From Paraphoma chrysanthemicola (lineage: Eukaryota; Ascomycota; Dothideomycetes; Pleosporales; Phaeosphaeriaceae): a stretch of DNA of 64,000 bases. The number at the start of each line of letters is the position of its first letter. Positions within the stretch are counted from its first letter, which is position 1. Location of the stretch: contig JAGMWG010000003.1 of the NCBI GenBank assembly GCA_020744225.1, forward strand, positions 186,001 through 250,000, in the 5' to 3' direction. This document shows positions 34,337-45,757 of this stretch, in pieces. The notes below the pieces were generated by a model. That model made no database searches and was not told the origin of the DNA. It saw only the letters and a list, made by a program, of their open reading frames with translations. The translations under genes were made by a program, and so were the position numbers.

Positions 34337-35924
34337 ATGGTGATAAACTATAGCAAATGGGTAGGTAATAAACGGCAAAAGCTTTGCATATCACGATCTG
34401 ACTTAAACTTTCCAGGACGCCCTCGAGCTGTCAGACGACTCGGACATTGAAGTGCACCCTAATGTCGACAAGAAGTCCTTCATTCGCGCCAAACAAGCCC
34501 AGATCCACCAGGAGCGCGACCACCGACGACACCAAATAAAGACGCTCAAGTATGAGCGCATCATCAACGATGGCCTCACCGAGCGCGTCGACCGTCTGCT
34601 CACAGCACTCAAATCGCACAAGGCTAAGCAGGCAGAGGGCAACGGCGCCAATGACGACCAACTCGTGTTCCAGGCCATGATGGAGAGCATGATGGACATG
34701 AAGATCGACAAGGACGGAGGCAGTGACCGGCCACCTCCACCGCCAGAGGGCGTACACGAGCACATCAAGGACAAACCGACATATCCTCAGATGATGGCTA
34801 GCCTGGTAGATTCCGTGAAGAAGGACATTGACGCGAGCAAGAGCGAAGAGCCACGCTTTAACCAGTTCATAGGGGGTCTAGAGAAAGAGAAGGCGCGGAT
34901 AGAGGACCTCCAACGCCAGCTGTACGAGAAGCTAGCAGAGCTCGAGAAGGAAGACAAGAAGCACATCACAAGCGACGACATCCACGAGGGCTTCAGCTAC
35001 TCCGCCGTCCGAAAGGGCGAAGAGAAGCCCGCCGCCCCACCAGCACCCAAGAAGACCGAACCCACCGTCGAACTCCTCAACCGTCCCTCCGCAACCCGAA
35101 CCGACACAGGCCAGTCCTCAGGCGCAGATGCCGATGTCGAAGAAGGCACCGCCGCTGACGACGACGATGAAGACATCACCGCCTCGCCCCTCGCACAATC
35201 CTTTGCCGCCATAACACCCGGCGACTGGTACGCCGCCCTCCAATTCCTCATGCAAAACCCGTCCGTCCTCGCCGAGCGCGAAACCGACGGCCTCCTCGTC
35301 GAAGCCTTCAACTCCGAAATGGAAGGCAAGCCCAAACATGCACGCCAATGCGTGCACGCCGGTCTACTACTGCAATACTGCCGGCAACTCGGCGGCCGAC
35401 AAGGCGTGGAACTATTCTTCAAACGCATCCAATCAAAGGACCACCAAGCCGCCAAAATGTTCAACGACGATGTCGACAACACATATCGCAGGATCCACAC
35501 CCGCGCGAAGGAGATTCTGAAGGAAAGACAAGAGAACCCTGCAGGTGAGGGCGTAGAACAAATCCAACTCCACGCCGTCGATCCAAACACTACTATCAAC
35601 ATCCAAGTCCCGCCCAAAACACCCACCGCAAGCGATCCCGCCGAACGCGAGGCCGAAACACAAGCGCGCCAGATCTTCGAGAACTTCCCGCCGGGCTTGC
35701 AACGTGCGCTCGAGTCAGGCAAGTTGGATGAAGTCAACAAAGTTCTGGCGAAAATGAGCGTCGAAGAGGCGGAGGAGATTGTCGAGAAATTGGGCGACGG
35801 GGGCATGTTGAGCTTGGAACAGGGTGTGATTGATGCGACGACGGATGAGGGCAAGAGGGCCATGGAGGAGATTGAGAAGACGCACAAGTTCCCCGGGAAT
35901 CAAGTTTCGGAGGATCCTGAGTGA
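34337..35924 (+). CDS. CDC37: Hsp90 co-chaperone Cdc37
   Basis: Model: exons 34337-34360 and 34416-35924, 510 residues. The first exon encodes only eight residues (MVINYSKW); splicing joins it to DALELSDDSDIEVHPNVD, which restores the conserved N-terminus. Ser14 corresponds to the CK2-phosphorylated serine needed for kinase-client work. The N-terminal coiled-coil part (to about 190) binds client kinases. An acidic linker is followed by the Hsp90-binding domain (about 265-400; DWYAALQFLMQNPSVLAERETDGLLVEAF and CVHAGLLLQYCRQLG) and a small C-terminal domain with FENFPPGLQRALESG. It is cytosolic and loads protein kinases onto Hsp90. The antisense frame of 296 codons over this gene is a shadow. 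Confidence 0.95.
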
Positions 35925-36279
35925 AGGGGAGGGGGTGTGTCATGGGATGGGATGGGGGAGGGAAAGGGTGTGATGAATACCATTTTTCATTCATTGTACA
36001 ATAAGCTTTGAGTGATATAACGAAGCATGGAATGACTTCGAATTATCGGACATATACTGCCAAAGTTCTTTTCGAGTGACATGTCGCCTCCTGAGATGCT
36101 CTGTCATGTGCGTGGGGACGATGAACAAGCCTGTCCGTCCTTGACCACGTTCCTGGAAACAGCGTGACCTGCGCAGCTCCGCCTCAACCAATATTCCCAT
36201 GCACAAGCTCCGTATACGTCGACTATTCCACACGCGCCAACAAATCCATCGGCACCCTCTCCTCAACCATAGCCGTCTC
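35925..36279. other. Convergent intergenic region
   Basis: This lies between the stop codons of CDC37 (plus) and the RTT103-like gene (minus). It starts with a G-rich stretch and holds the two 3' ends. No gene is seen. Confidence 0.4.
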
Positions 36280-37825
36280 CTAAATCAGCTCTCCCAGATT
36301 ATCATCAATACCCTTCATATCGCCATCACCCGCAAACGCCGCGAATTCGTCTTCGGCTGCACTTCTGCTCATTTTCCTCTTCTTGTACGCTTGCTGATAT
36401 GCGTTCTGTCCGTATTCGTGTCCGCGATCTACTAGTGAGTGCTGCAAGCTCTTGAGCAGATCCTCTGGCGCTTGTAGATTCGGCTCGCCGATAGCGGTCG
36501 CGTATCCGGGCTCGGTGGTGTGGTGACCTGGGGCTGGTGCCGTCTGGGGTTCGATGGGGTTCGCCACTGGCTCTGGCATGATGTCGTCGCCGATGTCTGG
36601 AACAGGCTCAAAACCGGGTGCGGCCGCTTGCTGGGGCGAGCCAACTGGCGTGAAGGACTCCATGGGTGGGGGTGTCAGCTCCTCGACTTGTGGACGTTCC
36701 TGAGAGACTGGTGATGTTGAGGCGGGTAGTGGGGCAGCGGTCGAGATCTTGTTCGTCTCAGCAGCCGACAGCCCCTTGAGAATGGCCTCCTCCACCTTGC
36801 GCTTCCGGCTCTCAATTGCATCTTTCCGGGTCCTTAGGTCGGCCACCTGTGCCTCCTCTTGTTCTAGCTTTGCCCTGTTGGTCTCAAGTAGTTTCTCCAG
36901 TCCTGCAACCAGTGCTTGTCGCGCCTTGATGCTCTCAGCAACAGCGCCCTCAGCAACCGCGAGCTTCTTCACAAGTGTCGAGAGACCAGCGGCGTGCATG
37001 GGTGGAGAGGGAATAGCGTTGTTCGGGTTCGTCAACTTCTCGTAGTCCTGGTTTGCTGCGGCCACGGCTGGCTTCGTGTTCAGGTCTGCCTTCTGCAGTG
37101 ATGTTGCGAGGGGTGCGACTGAGGTGAGTTCGGGTGGGACCGACGAGGACGAGAAAAGCGAGCCACCGAGCGTCTTCTTGCTTGGCCCTCGTGAGCTATC
37201 GATTTCTGTGATCCGTTAGCTCTGCATGAAATCAAGTTGTTTGACTGCACCGACCATTCAGCCTCTTCTCAACATCCTGCTGCACCGGAAGCGCGAAGAT
37301 ATTTCTCTGACGCCAGACTTCCACCACGCGTCGAATCTTGTTTTGTATGTCCGCTGGCGAGCCCTTGTAGGCGGTTTGCGTCGCTTCGGCTAGGATTGGT
37401 TCGTATGCTTTGAGGAATTCCTCCTTCTTACGCATCTTGGACGTTTGAGTGATTTCTGTGTGACAGTGAGCTTGATGTGATCCAACTTAACCTAGATACC
37501 ACTCACCATTCGCCAAATATATCAAGACGAGTTTCTTTGGCGGAGACGATTCTTTCATCCGCTGGAGCCATACTTGCGCAATGCGGTCGGCGTGTCGTCT
37601 ATATGAAAGGACTGTCAGTAAGATTCTCACACCGCGGGGGAACCATCAGAGAGATGGGTCGTCGTGGGTGCTCATGGGATTTGAATTTCCCAGCGCATCA
37701 AAACTGGGATTAGTTGGGGCGCATTACCTGTGAAAGAGGATCCACTGCCCGACCGTGGAGATGGCCTCTTGTGTCTCATTCAGCGACGAAAGCTTCGCCT
37801 TGAGGCTGTCCTCGGTGAAGGCCAT
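36280..37825 (-). CDS. RTT103-like protein with RNA polymerase II CTD-interacting domain (CID)
   Basis: Model on the minus strand: exons 37825-37728, 37598-37507, 37455-37255 and 37205-36280. They give 438 residues in frame, with introns of 129, 51 and 49 bases. Residues 1-135 are a CID: SLNETQEAISTVGQWILFHRRHADRIAQVW, then KKLVLIYLANEI, RKKEEFLKAYEPIL and VVEVWRQRNIF. The CID binds the phosphorylated C-terminal repeats of RNA polymerase II. A coiled coil follows at about 195-255, then a Pro-rich region and a basic motif (KKRKMSR) near the C-terminus that may be a nuclear signal. This matches Rtt103 and its relatives, which act in transcription termination. It shares a short divergent promoter with the clathrin light chain gene. 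Confidence 0.9.
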
Positions 37826-38225
37826 TGTTCGATTTCACGTATTGACTGGAGTCTGCAAGACGAAGCTATGGATAGGCTGTCACGCGAGCGATGCCAGACA
37901 ATCCTTCCAGAGCGACAAAACACGACAGTTGAATATCTAAGTACAGTCTCCCAGCCCCCGAGAAGTTCACGCGTTTGCTGATGTTCTGATGGTGGATACC
38001 GTGATGGCGTGCGGATGCGATAGTTGATGCAGAAAGAGTTCAAGGTGAGCTTGCGACGCTAAGGCAGCTCCCACGGCCAAACGTGGCGCCGAAGGGCTTG
38101 GCATCTCCTGTTGGTGACCGCAAGTCGCCAACATTTGGCGCAACAACAAGCAACCAGTCAGCAATCAATTGTCGCTTCTTGCACCTCTCCTCCCCTCTCG
38201 CACACTCAGTAATCACACATTCATC
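37826..38225. promoter_or_regulatory. Divergent promoter, RTT103-like and clathrin light chain
   Basis: A 400-base region lies between two housekeeping start codons. It includes pyrimidine-rich sequence just before the clathrin light chain start (cctctcctcccctctcgcac). Shared control is plausible. Confidence 0.45.
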
Positions 38226-39164
38226 ATGGCGGATCGGTTCCCCTCATTAGATGAGATTGACGCGGGTGAGTTTACCTATTGCACCCCCGAAGCTCCTCCG
38301 CATACTGATGCATCGCAGGCCACACCGAAGCGCGCGGCCCGGCTGCCGACTTTGATCTCGTCGGCGACTCGGAAGATGCGAACAACTTCCTAGACCGCGA
38401 GAAGGCGCTCCTCGGCGACGATGCGGCTTTGTTCTCCACAGAGAACGACAAGCTGGCCACAGTGGAGGACGGCGACGATGATTTGCTAGGTGGAGGCTAC
38501 AGCAATGCGAATGTTGGTAGTCAAGAAATGGATGGTTTTGAGAGCTCTTTCCCGGCGATTGACACCACAAATGATGTAAGGATACTTTCCGACCTTGCCT
38601 TGAGCATGTTTGGTTACGAGCGCAAGAGGTCGGCGGCGTATCGTGATTAGACACTCTTGAGCGCGGCATTCCTTCAAGGCGGCATACTAACATCCACAGC
38701 ACATGGCCCCCGGCGGCACCATCACCGGATCAACGCTCCCCTTCCTGCCCGGCCAACCTGCACCCTCCTTCACCCCCCAGCGATCAGACTCCCCAGAGCC
38801 CGATGTCATCCGGGAATGGCGCGAGCGCCGCGACCTTCAGATTCAGCACCGTGACGAGGTCTCGCACGAGCGCAAGCAACGAACCATCAAGGACGCACAG
38901 CAGAACATTGATGACTTCTACGACAACTACAACAACAAGAAGGAGAAGGAGATTGCCAAGACACGGAAAGAGGCTGAGGAGTTCCTTGCGAACAGGGACG
39001 ACACGACTGCGGGAGGCACCAGCTGGGAGCGCATTGCGAAGTTGGTGGATCTGAGCGGCAAGGGCACAAAGGGCGGAGCTTCAGGGAGCGAGAAGGCACG
39101 GTTCCGGGAACTTTTGCTCAGTCTGAAGAAGGATGAGAAGGCACCCGGCGCGACTGGATACTAG
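38226..39164 (+). CDS. Clathrin light chain
   Basis: Model: exons 38226-38265, 38319-38575 and 38700-39164, 253 residues. The N-terminus is MADRFPSLDEIDAG, followed by an acidic region with FDLVGDSEDANNFLDREKALLGDD. Near residue 100 is HMAPGGTITGS. The central helix, EPDVIREWRERRDLQIQHRDEVSHERK, then KDAQQNIDDFYDNYNNKKEKEIAKTRKEAEEFLANRD, is the heavy-chain-binding coiled coil. The C-terminal part has TSWERIAKLVDLSGKG and RFRELLLSLKKDEKAPGATGY. All of this fits the fungal clathrin light chain family. It regulates triskelion assembly on vesicle coats in endocytosis and Golgi transport. The second intron has a consensus TACTAAC branch point. Confidence 0.95.
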
Positions 39165-39651
39165 AGGAGAGAAGAGGAGGCAGCATGTGATTTCGAGCAG
39201 GAAAACTATGCATGAGGCACGCTTGCCTTGGTGCTTGGTAGTCACACGGAGTTATAGGCTGGGTTGCGAGTCACTTCAAGCAGCTGTGTTAATAGAACCC
39301 AGAGGCTTTCAAACATTGGATTTCCAGCTCCAGCTTGGACCCTTACGTGGCAAGCAGAGCTGAGTCTTTGACGTCGGCACAACTCATCGTGCGTCAACCT
39401 TGTCCACCACACAGGAACCTCCCCGGTTATGAGAATTATCAGAGCAAGACCTACATCTCTCGAACTACATATTCGTGACTGCAAACCCGAACCTGAGTCC
39501 TACTCTTCTCACAGTCAATCCATAGTCCGTATAAAAGACCGGCTCCCTTAGCCTCCATAACCGTAAGTCCCCTTATCTATCTCCCCACAAGCTCTTCAGA
39601 ACTCAACAAGCTCTACAGCACACCTAACCACCTCCACTTATCACATTAACA
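39165..39651. promoter_or_regulatory. Promoter and leader of the small Cys-containing gene
   Basis: A TATA-like sequence (tataaaag) lies near 39530, and a strong intron donor (gtaagt) near 39563. The acceptor at 39651-39652 (taacag) directly precedes the open frame, so the leader probably contains an intron. Confidence 0.4.
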
Positions 39652-39652
39652 G

Positions 39653-39966
39653 TGTGCAAATGGTACAAACGATCCTCCGCCTCTTGCGGCGCATACGAGA
39701 TTCAGCACACCGAATGGCACAAAATCTCGTGCAGCTCGGGAAAATACTACTTCAGCAGTGAAAAATGTCCAAATTTAGAGATTATGGACGTCCCATGGAA
39801 AGATGCTTGCCCTGGGTTCTACCACGACGACGAAAAGACGAGGGACCCGTTGGCCGGGTATGTTAATTTGTATGGGAAGGATGAGGGTAGTGGGAGTAAG
39901 TGTGCAGATGGGAAGGATGCGGGGAAGGGAAGTGGGAGTGCAGATGGGAATGGGGACGGGAAGTGA
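39653..39966 (+). CDS. Small Cys-containing protein, 3' exon (5' end unresolved)
   Basis: After a clear acceptor (attaacag) the frame reads CKWYKRSSASCGAYEIQHTEW and continues to a stop at 39966. The first 55 residues contain five cysteines and conserved-looking Trp, His and Tyr residues. The rest is Gly/Lys/Ser/Asp-rich low complexity. Short fungal proteins that begin Met-Cys-Lys and carry CG(A/H) motifs are common; their function is unknown. If the upstream exon ends in A, splicing would create a split ATG just before the first Cys, but none of the possible donors preceded by A is a good consensus. The strong donor at 39563 would not create that ATG. The coding frame is likely; the start is not settled. 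Confidence 0.45.
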
Positions 39967-40116
39967 ACGGGTATTGAGTGTGATCGGATCAATGGGGAGG
40001 AGGGGGTAGATTGGTACTATTTCTGGGTTTGGACGACGGTGATTCAATTGATAGTCATTGTAGGTATTCGATTTCATTCCTTTTGGTATTCTCTACTCAT
40101 TATTTGAGGATGCCTT

Positions 40117-40630
40117 TCATCTAGCAAACTCAAGTTCATCCCCTAGCTCCTGATGCAACTGACGTATCCTCCTCCGTGCTCTTCTCTGCCCAGTACGCAA
40201 ACATCGAGGCTCAGTAGTCTTCCAACTCCGGAAGCGCAGATACCAGATCCTTGGATACCAGTAGGTACACTTATAGTGCTGCCACACTAAAGTCGGCGTC
40301 AAATCTGGAGTATCACTGGACGAATACGGTAAGATGACGGTTTTCCTCAACGTTTCTACCTGTTGAGGCCATACCATGCTATTACTTTGTCGATCTAAGC
40401 GACGGCCAAAATACGTTAGGAGATGGTTTGTCTATTGCAAATAGAGGATCGTCGCGGTTCATGTACACTTGGTGAAGGGTGCATTGAGAGGATTATACGG
40501 CGTTATAACGAGGCGGGCAATCTGCCGACCTCTTGACACGAAAGCGAAGTTGTGCGCATTCTGGGGTAGTTGATCGAAGGTTTGTGGCTTGATACTTGTC
40601 TGCTGGGGCAAATCTGGTTCTTTGGTACGA
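40117..40630 (-). pseudogene. Decayed coding region, unidentified
   Basis: On the minus strand three segments look like parts of one protein but lie in different frames. The first includes NFAFVSRGRQIARLVITPYN. The second, reached by a frame change, reads NRDDPLFAIDKPSPNVFWPS. The third (40377-40117) includes TLVWQHYKCTYWYPRIWYLRF and ends with a charged tail. The frame changes have no good splice sites to explain them. I cannot name the family. It may be a broken gene copy, or a gene with introns I could not resolve. Confidence 0.35.
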
Positions 40631-41232
40631 GCAAATCCTTCACGCCGCTGTGTAATCGCTGATTAGGCTGTGGTGGGCAAACATGGCCTGGCACAGCATG
40701 TCTCCTTACTACACTTCCATGATTACAGTAAATATGTACGATGATGAGCAGGATACTGTACCGCGTATGGACCGAAGTTGTAAGATCCTACTCTGGTCAT
40801 TTCCGTCACCCGTGTAAACGCACCACGTTGAAGCATTACCGGAAACGAGCGAGGTATAAAGAAGAGACTCGTGAGCTTCTAGGAGACGGCGTAGCTGAAG
40901 AGCGCAATGAGAAGAAAGATCTAGAGACCAATTAATGATGACAGAGGCGTCGAGATGCTCGCTGCGTCGTCAACCTCCGAGGCCGCTAGCCTGCACGCTA
41001 AAGCCACATGGGAAGGTGCACCTATCAAACCAAGCTTTCCGAGCCGCGAAGCGGAGACTTGACATGAGCTTGTGCAAAGCTTATCTCTCCCTCCAATCGC
41101 AAATACACGTGCGCTGACAGTCTTCCTCGAATCGTGCAAGATCTCCGATAGCTTCTGCCAGGCCGACGCAATGCATAAGACCGCCGTTGAACCTCGATAT
41201 CAGGTGCATCCTCATCCTCGTTCATCCCGAAG
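40631..41232. other. Upstream region of the phosphoesterase gene
   Basis: No coding signal was recognised. The region should contain the promoter of the phosphoesterase gene. Confidence 0.4.
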
Positions 41233-43490
41233 ATGCGGTTCCTGACTACCACGACGGTTGCGACCCTGATTGCGTCTGCATCTGCGTGTGGCGGCGATCA
41301 TAGCTGCTATGGGCCGTTGAAGGACGATGTGGTGCTTACGAGGAATGTTCGGCGCATGCAACCGGATGCTCAAAATGCTACGACAAGCCCAAGAGGGGCA
41401 CTCGAATGGGGTCAGATCAATTTCTTACACACTACCGATACACATGGCTGGCTCGAGGGGCATATCAAAGAACAGAACTATGGCGCCGACTGGGGCGACT
41501 ATGTGAGCTTCACGAGGCATATGAAGCAGAAAGCAAAGAAACTTGGCGTGGATCTTCTTCTGGTTGATACTGGTGTAAGTAGGATATCCTGTGTAGAAAG
41601 CAAGCGGGTTGACTACGTGTGTGGAATCGAGATATACTTCATGCTGAACTTCACAGGATCTACACGATGGAGCAGGCCTTAGCGATGCGACCACACCGAA
41701 TGGCAACGTCTCCAATGCCATTTTCGACAATGTGGACTACGACCTGCTCACTATTGGAAACCATGAGCTGTATGTCACGGAGATCGCGTATGAGACATTC
41801 AACAACTTCTCCAAGGTGTACGGGGACAAGTACCTTACCAGCAACGTCCAGATTGTCAACCCGGCTACCAAGGAGCTTGAGTATATTGGCGCGAAGTACC
41901 GCTACTTCACGACTGAACAAGGTATGAACAACCCTCGTAGATGCCATTCGAAGTGCTTAAAGAATCCAACGCACTGCGGGTGGTCTACTGAGGGATCTTC
42001 TCGTGTAGATGCTGAGTGCATGCGCTTACATATTGGAAGGTCTCCGCATCATGGCATTTGGCGTTCTTTTCGACTTCACCGGAAACAGCAACGTCTCAAA
42101 GGTGATCAAGGCAGCCGATATGGTCAAGCAGCCATGGTTTCAGGCGGCTGTCAACTACACCCAGCCAATCGATCTCTTTGTAGTCATTGGTCATAATCCG
42201 GTGAGGACCACTGTGTCCAGCAGCACATTTGGTACCGTCTTCAGCGCCATCCGAGCTGTGAGACCAAATGTGCCTATCCAAGGCTTTGGCGGTCACACCC
42301 ATATTCGTGACTTCGTCGTGTATGACAACAAAGCCACTGGGCTTGAGTCTGGCCGATATTGCGAGACCCTTGGTTTCCTTGCCATCTCTGGAATTGAGTC
42401 ATCAACTTGCAAAGCGCCTCACGAACCGAAAGGTGTCCCGCATCCTACTCGCAGCGCTGTACTGCCTGTAAGCATAGGCACGAGTTCGGCAAGCGTCCAT
42501 CTTCCTACTTCCACGACATCATCTAAGCTGCGCTATGCTCGAAGGTACCTAGACTGGAATCGTGCAACATTCTCATATCACGCCAAGGGAAGCCAGCGCT
42601 ATACTGCATTTGACACGACTGAGGGTGTTGCTATCACGAAGGAAATCACTACGGAGCGAGCCAAGCTCAACCTGACCGATCTCTACGGCTGCGCGCCAGA
42701 GACGTACTGCCAGTACTGTAAGCCTTTCTTGGCGGAAGGCAATATCTTCAAGCTCCTTCAGACCGCGCTCGCTACTGTAGTAGTAAATGAGACACGCAAG
42801 GACATACCACGCCTAATTATCATCAACACCGGCAGCGTGAGATTCGACCTAGCAAAGGGTCCGTTCACCTATGACGACTCTTTCATCGTCTCGCCTTTCG
42901 ACGACGCATTCCAATTCATTCCCGACGTCCCATACGAGCAAGCATCCAAAGTCCTCGCCATCCTCAATGCTGGTCCTTTCCAGAAGAAAAAGCGCGACCT
43001 GGAAGCTTCAGACTTCAACTTCAGCCCCATTCTCGCCGATCGCGATACTTGCATCGACCCACCGCTCACACATCAATACGATGGCTTGAATCGGCGCTCT
43101 AAACAAGGCGGCCGCCTCATTCGCCGCCAATCCACATCCCCAACACCAGGCTACACCACAACCGACGACTTCGGCACCGACGGCGACGACACCATTCACT
43201 CCAAGATCCCGAACTACTCGCAACCCAACGATCTCCAGGCTAATGCCTCGTTCCCCATCGATGGCTCACTGCCCGAGAAAGTCGATCTGGTGTTTCTGGA
43301 CTTCATCGCGAGTTACATTGTGAATGCCCTGAATACACCAGATGTTGGAGGATCATTTTCGTTGAGCCAAGTGTCGTATTACATGGATAAGAAGTTCACG
43401 ACAAATAGCTATCTGCCGGCGTATGCGAAAATTGCCTGGCAGGAGAATGTACCGAATTGTCCGGTTGGAGCCGGGATTGGGACTTCGTGA
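41233..43490 (+). CDS. Secreted 5'-nucleotidase-like metallophosphoesterase
   Basis: Model: exons 41233-41574, 41657-41921 and 42040-43490, 685 residues in frame. A signal peptide (about 1-18) precedes a calcineurin-like phosphoesterase domain with all metal motifs: DTH (D69, H71), GD at the first exon junction (D115), GNHE (N149, H150), GH (H254) and GHTH (H288, H290). The C-terminal half corresponds to the 5'-nucleotidase C-terminal domain ([17 protein letters not shown] and [11 protein letters not shown]). A Ser/Thr-rich insertion carries dibasic KKKR and RRS/RRQ sites that could be cleaved by a Kex2-type protease. It probably hydrolyses nucleotides or other phosphoesters outside the cell or in the vacuole. 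The splice sites restore TGDLHDGAG and [10 protein letters not shown] at the junctions. Confidence 0.92.
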
Positions 43491-45757
43491 GGGGAGTGGA
43501 CATGAAATGATGAGTGCGATTGGTGCATGAGTTTGGTTATTCAGTTCTCGAGGCGCGACAGTGTGTCAATCCGATTGCGTGCAGTTTCTATGGTTACTGT
43601 AATGTTTGATGACTGCGACATTCCCGGCATGGAACGTACGGCCTCTTGCAGAGTAGACGTTGAAAATTGATTCTGCAAATGCGCACTGTAGTGCATACCT
43701 AGAGCTTCGTGCGACAAAGTGTACTTGGGTGAATTACAAATGCAAAACCCGCATCGACACACTAGATACTATCGTATTGTATGATCTATCAAATTCCTGC
43801 CGCGAAACCCTTAGATCTGCACAGGTAATACTTGCCACACCTGCAAACCTTCGGCAATCGACCATCGGCTCCACCCGGCCACGAAATCCTCAAAAACTTG
43901 ATTGATTCAACAGTCTGACAGATATCGGCTTCCATAGTGGGTCCCCACGCTCAACAGTATTCCATCTTGTCGACCTATGCAACCACATCAGTGCATTCTG
44001 TGCTATTTATGATTTTCACGACATGTTTTAGTTGGGCTGCAGTGTAGATCTGGATCACACATGCCCTATTGCGGGGCGTTCCGGCCGGGAAAGCGTATCG
44101 TCGACCGTTGGGATGTCGTGTTGTCTGGGCAATGCACCTTATTCGGTTCCGAAGATGTGATCGATAGTGGTAGCGAAGGTCGACCACAACGTCGGGATTT
44201 GCACTCAAGGGCGTGATTTCTATGTCGGATCCATTGCGTAATGATTTTCACACTTCGAGCAAAGGCTGGCGGCGAGATGCTCCATATTGCTTGAGTGTGC
44301 TGTGAGCACATGCACTGGCTGGTCGAGTCGTTCGTCGATAAATGCTCGAGGCCCCGAGACTTTGCAATAATGCTGTGCTGTTGGAGCGACGACGCCAGTA
44401 TTAAGGTCTTCTGGTCTGCTAATCTTCCCTGCATCGTATCGTTCGGCAGTCGCTCTCATGCCATCGGTGAGCTCACACCTGATCCAGCGCTAAACTCCGG
44501 CTCCAGAACATATTCAACCCTATCAGGACCGGAAGGTTGATCCTTGTAGGATTGTGCATGCTCTCAGGTGTACCTGCGTTGGGTCTTTGCTAGCCTGCCT
44601 TAGTCGCATGGACTAAGCCCGGCCGAAGTGAGGGGATTGTCTGGACTTTCCCAGTCGCAAGACGCTCACCGCATGGTCCTTTGTGGGAGTAAGATCTCAT
44701 CTAATGGCGAGTAATTTTGAGGAAAACGGACTTTGTTTGTAATGGCTTTTCGCTCGTCAAGAATGATGGTGTGTCCGCGTTTGCTGATATCGAGTGGAGT
44801 TTGCGATTCTCAGCCATGAAAACAAGGCAACGAATGAGGATGCTTCAGACGTTATATTTACAGCGGCAACCTTAGGCGCAAGAAGCTGGGGCGGGCCGGG
44901 CCATTGAAACGGGCGTAGGGCTTACGCAGAACCAGAGGAAACGTGCCATCCGTTCGGATTCTTGGGTGCTGCTCATCGATGTCTTCTAGCATCAAGGGTG
45001 TGATGCATCAAAGCAAAATGACGATCTCTAATGCCATTGTTGACGGCATAACAAAGAGGAGGCCATACGAACACCACCCAGGAGTCGACATGCACGGGCC
45101 ATCAATCGCGCTAGCCAAATCAGTATCTTGGTAGGGACGGGCCGCGACGCGTGAAGCTATGCTAACGTCGTCCCAGCTTCACTCCCACAATTGCAAAGAC
45201 CAACAATTACGCGTTCATGCTGAGAGATACGACCAATATGGTTGAGATATCGCGCCACAAGTCTTGACGACTTCTTGCAGCTGTACCAAGCTCCTCGTTG
45301 AGCTTGGTACAGCCCCACCCAACATCTTTTCACGTGGCTCGATGTAGGCGCCGGGCTTGGAAACGGGCCGGACCTACCAAGATGTGCGTCTTTGCTACTG
45401 AGAGCGTCGACGGATACTGTGATTGGTGATCACATACAGCCATGTACATGAAGTCTCGATTGGGATCTATGGCCTTGAGACGGACGATGTGGATACCAAC
45501 CTGATCTTAAGGCGGAACCCGACATGGCGGTACCCAGGCCTTGATAAGTAAAACTACAATTTGGTATACCATGTGGACCTGTTACAAGTCTCCGGGCCTC
45601 TAAGTCGATGACCAAACCGATCCATAAGTCTCCAATATGGCGTTCCGGCATTCGGATTCGGAGGCGATGGCTCTTAAGTTGTACGAGACCCCGAATTGAT
45701 GTTTCCTTCAGCTTCTTCTCCTTTCGACGGACACCAAGGGCTAAACACATAGCCAAG
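43491..45757. other. Long intergenic region, 2.3 kb
   Basis: No supported gene. Frames up to 133 codons occur on both strands without domains. A perfect 13-base inverted repeat lies at 45281-45312. The end of this region must contain the promoter, and possibly an unrecognised first exon with a signal peptide, of the giant PAN/Ser-rich gene. Confidence 0.4.
45281..45312. repeat. Perfect inverted repeat (13-base arms, 6-base loop)
   Basis: The arm ctgtaccaagctc (45281-45293) is followed by ctcgtt and then gagcttggtacag (45300-45312), the exact reverse complement. The hairpin could act in RNA or be a small palindromic remnant. The flanks do not extend the symmetry. Confidence 0.85.

Noticed and set aside
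34997..35887. Minus-strand frame of 296 codons
   Set aside because: Antisense shadow of CDC37, caused by high GC at third positions.
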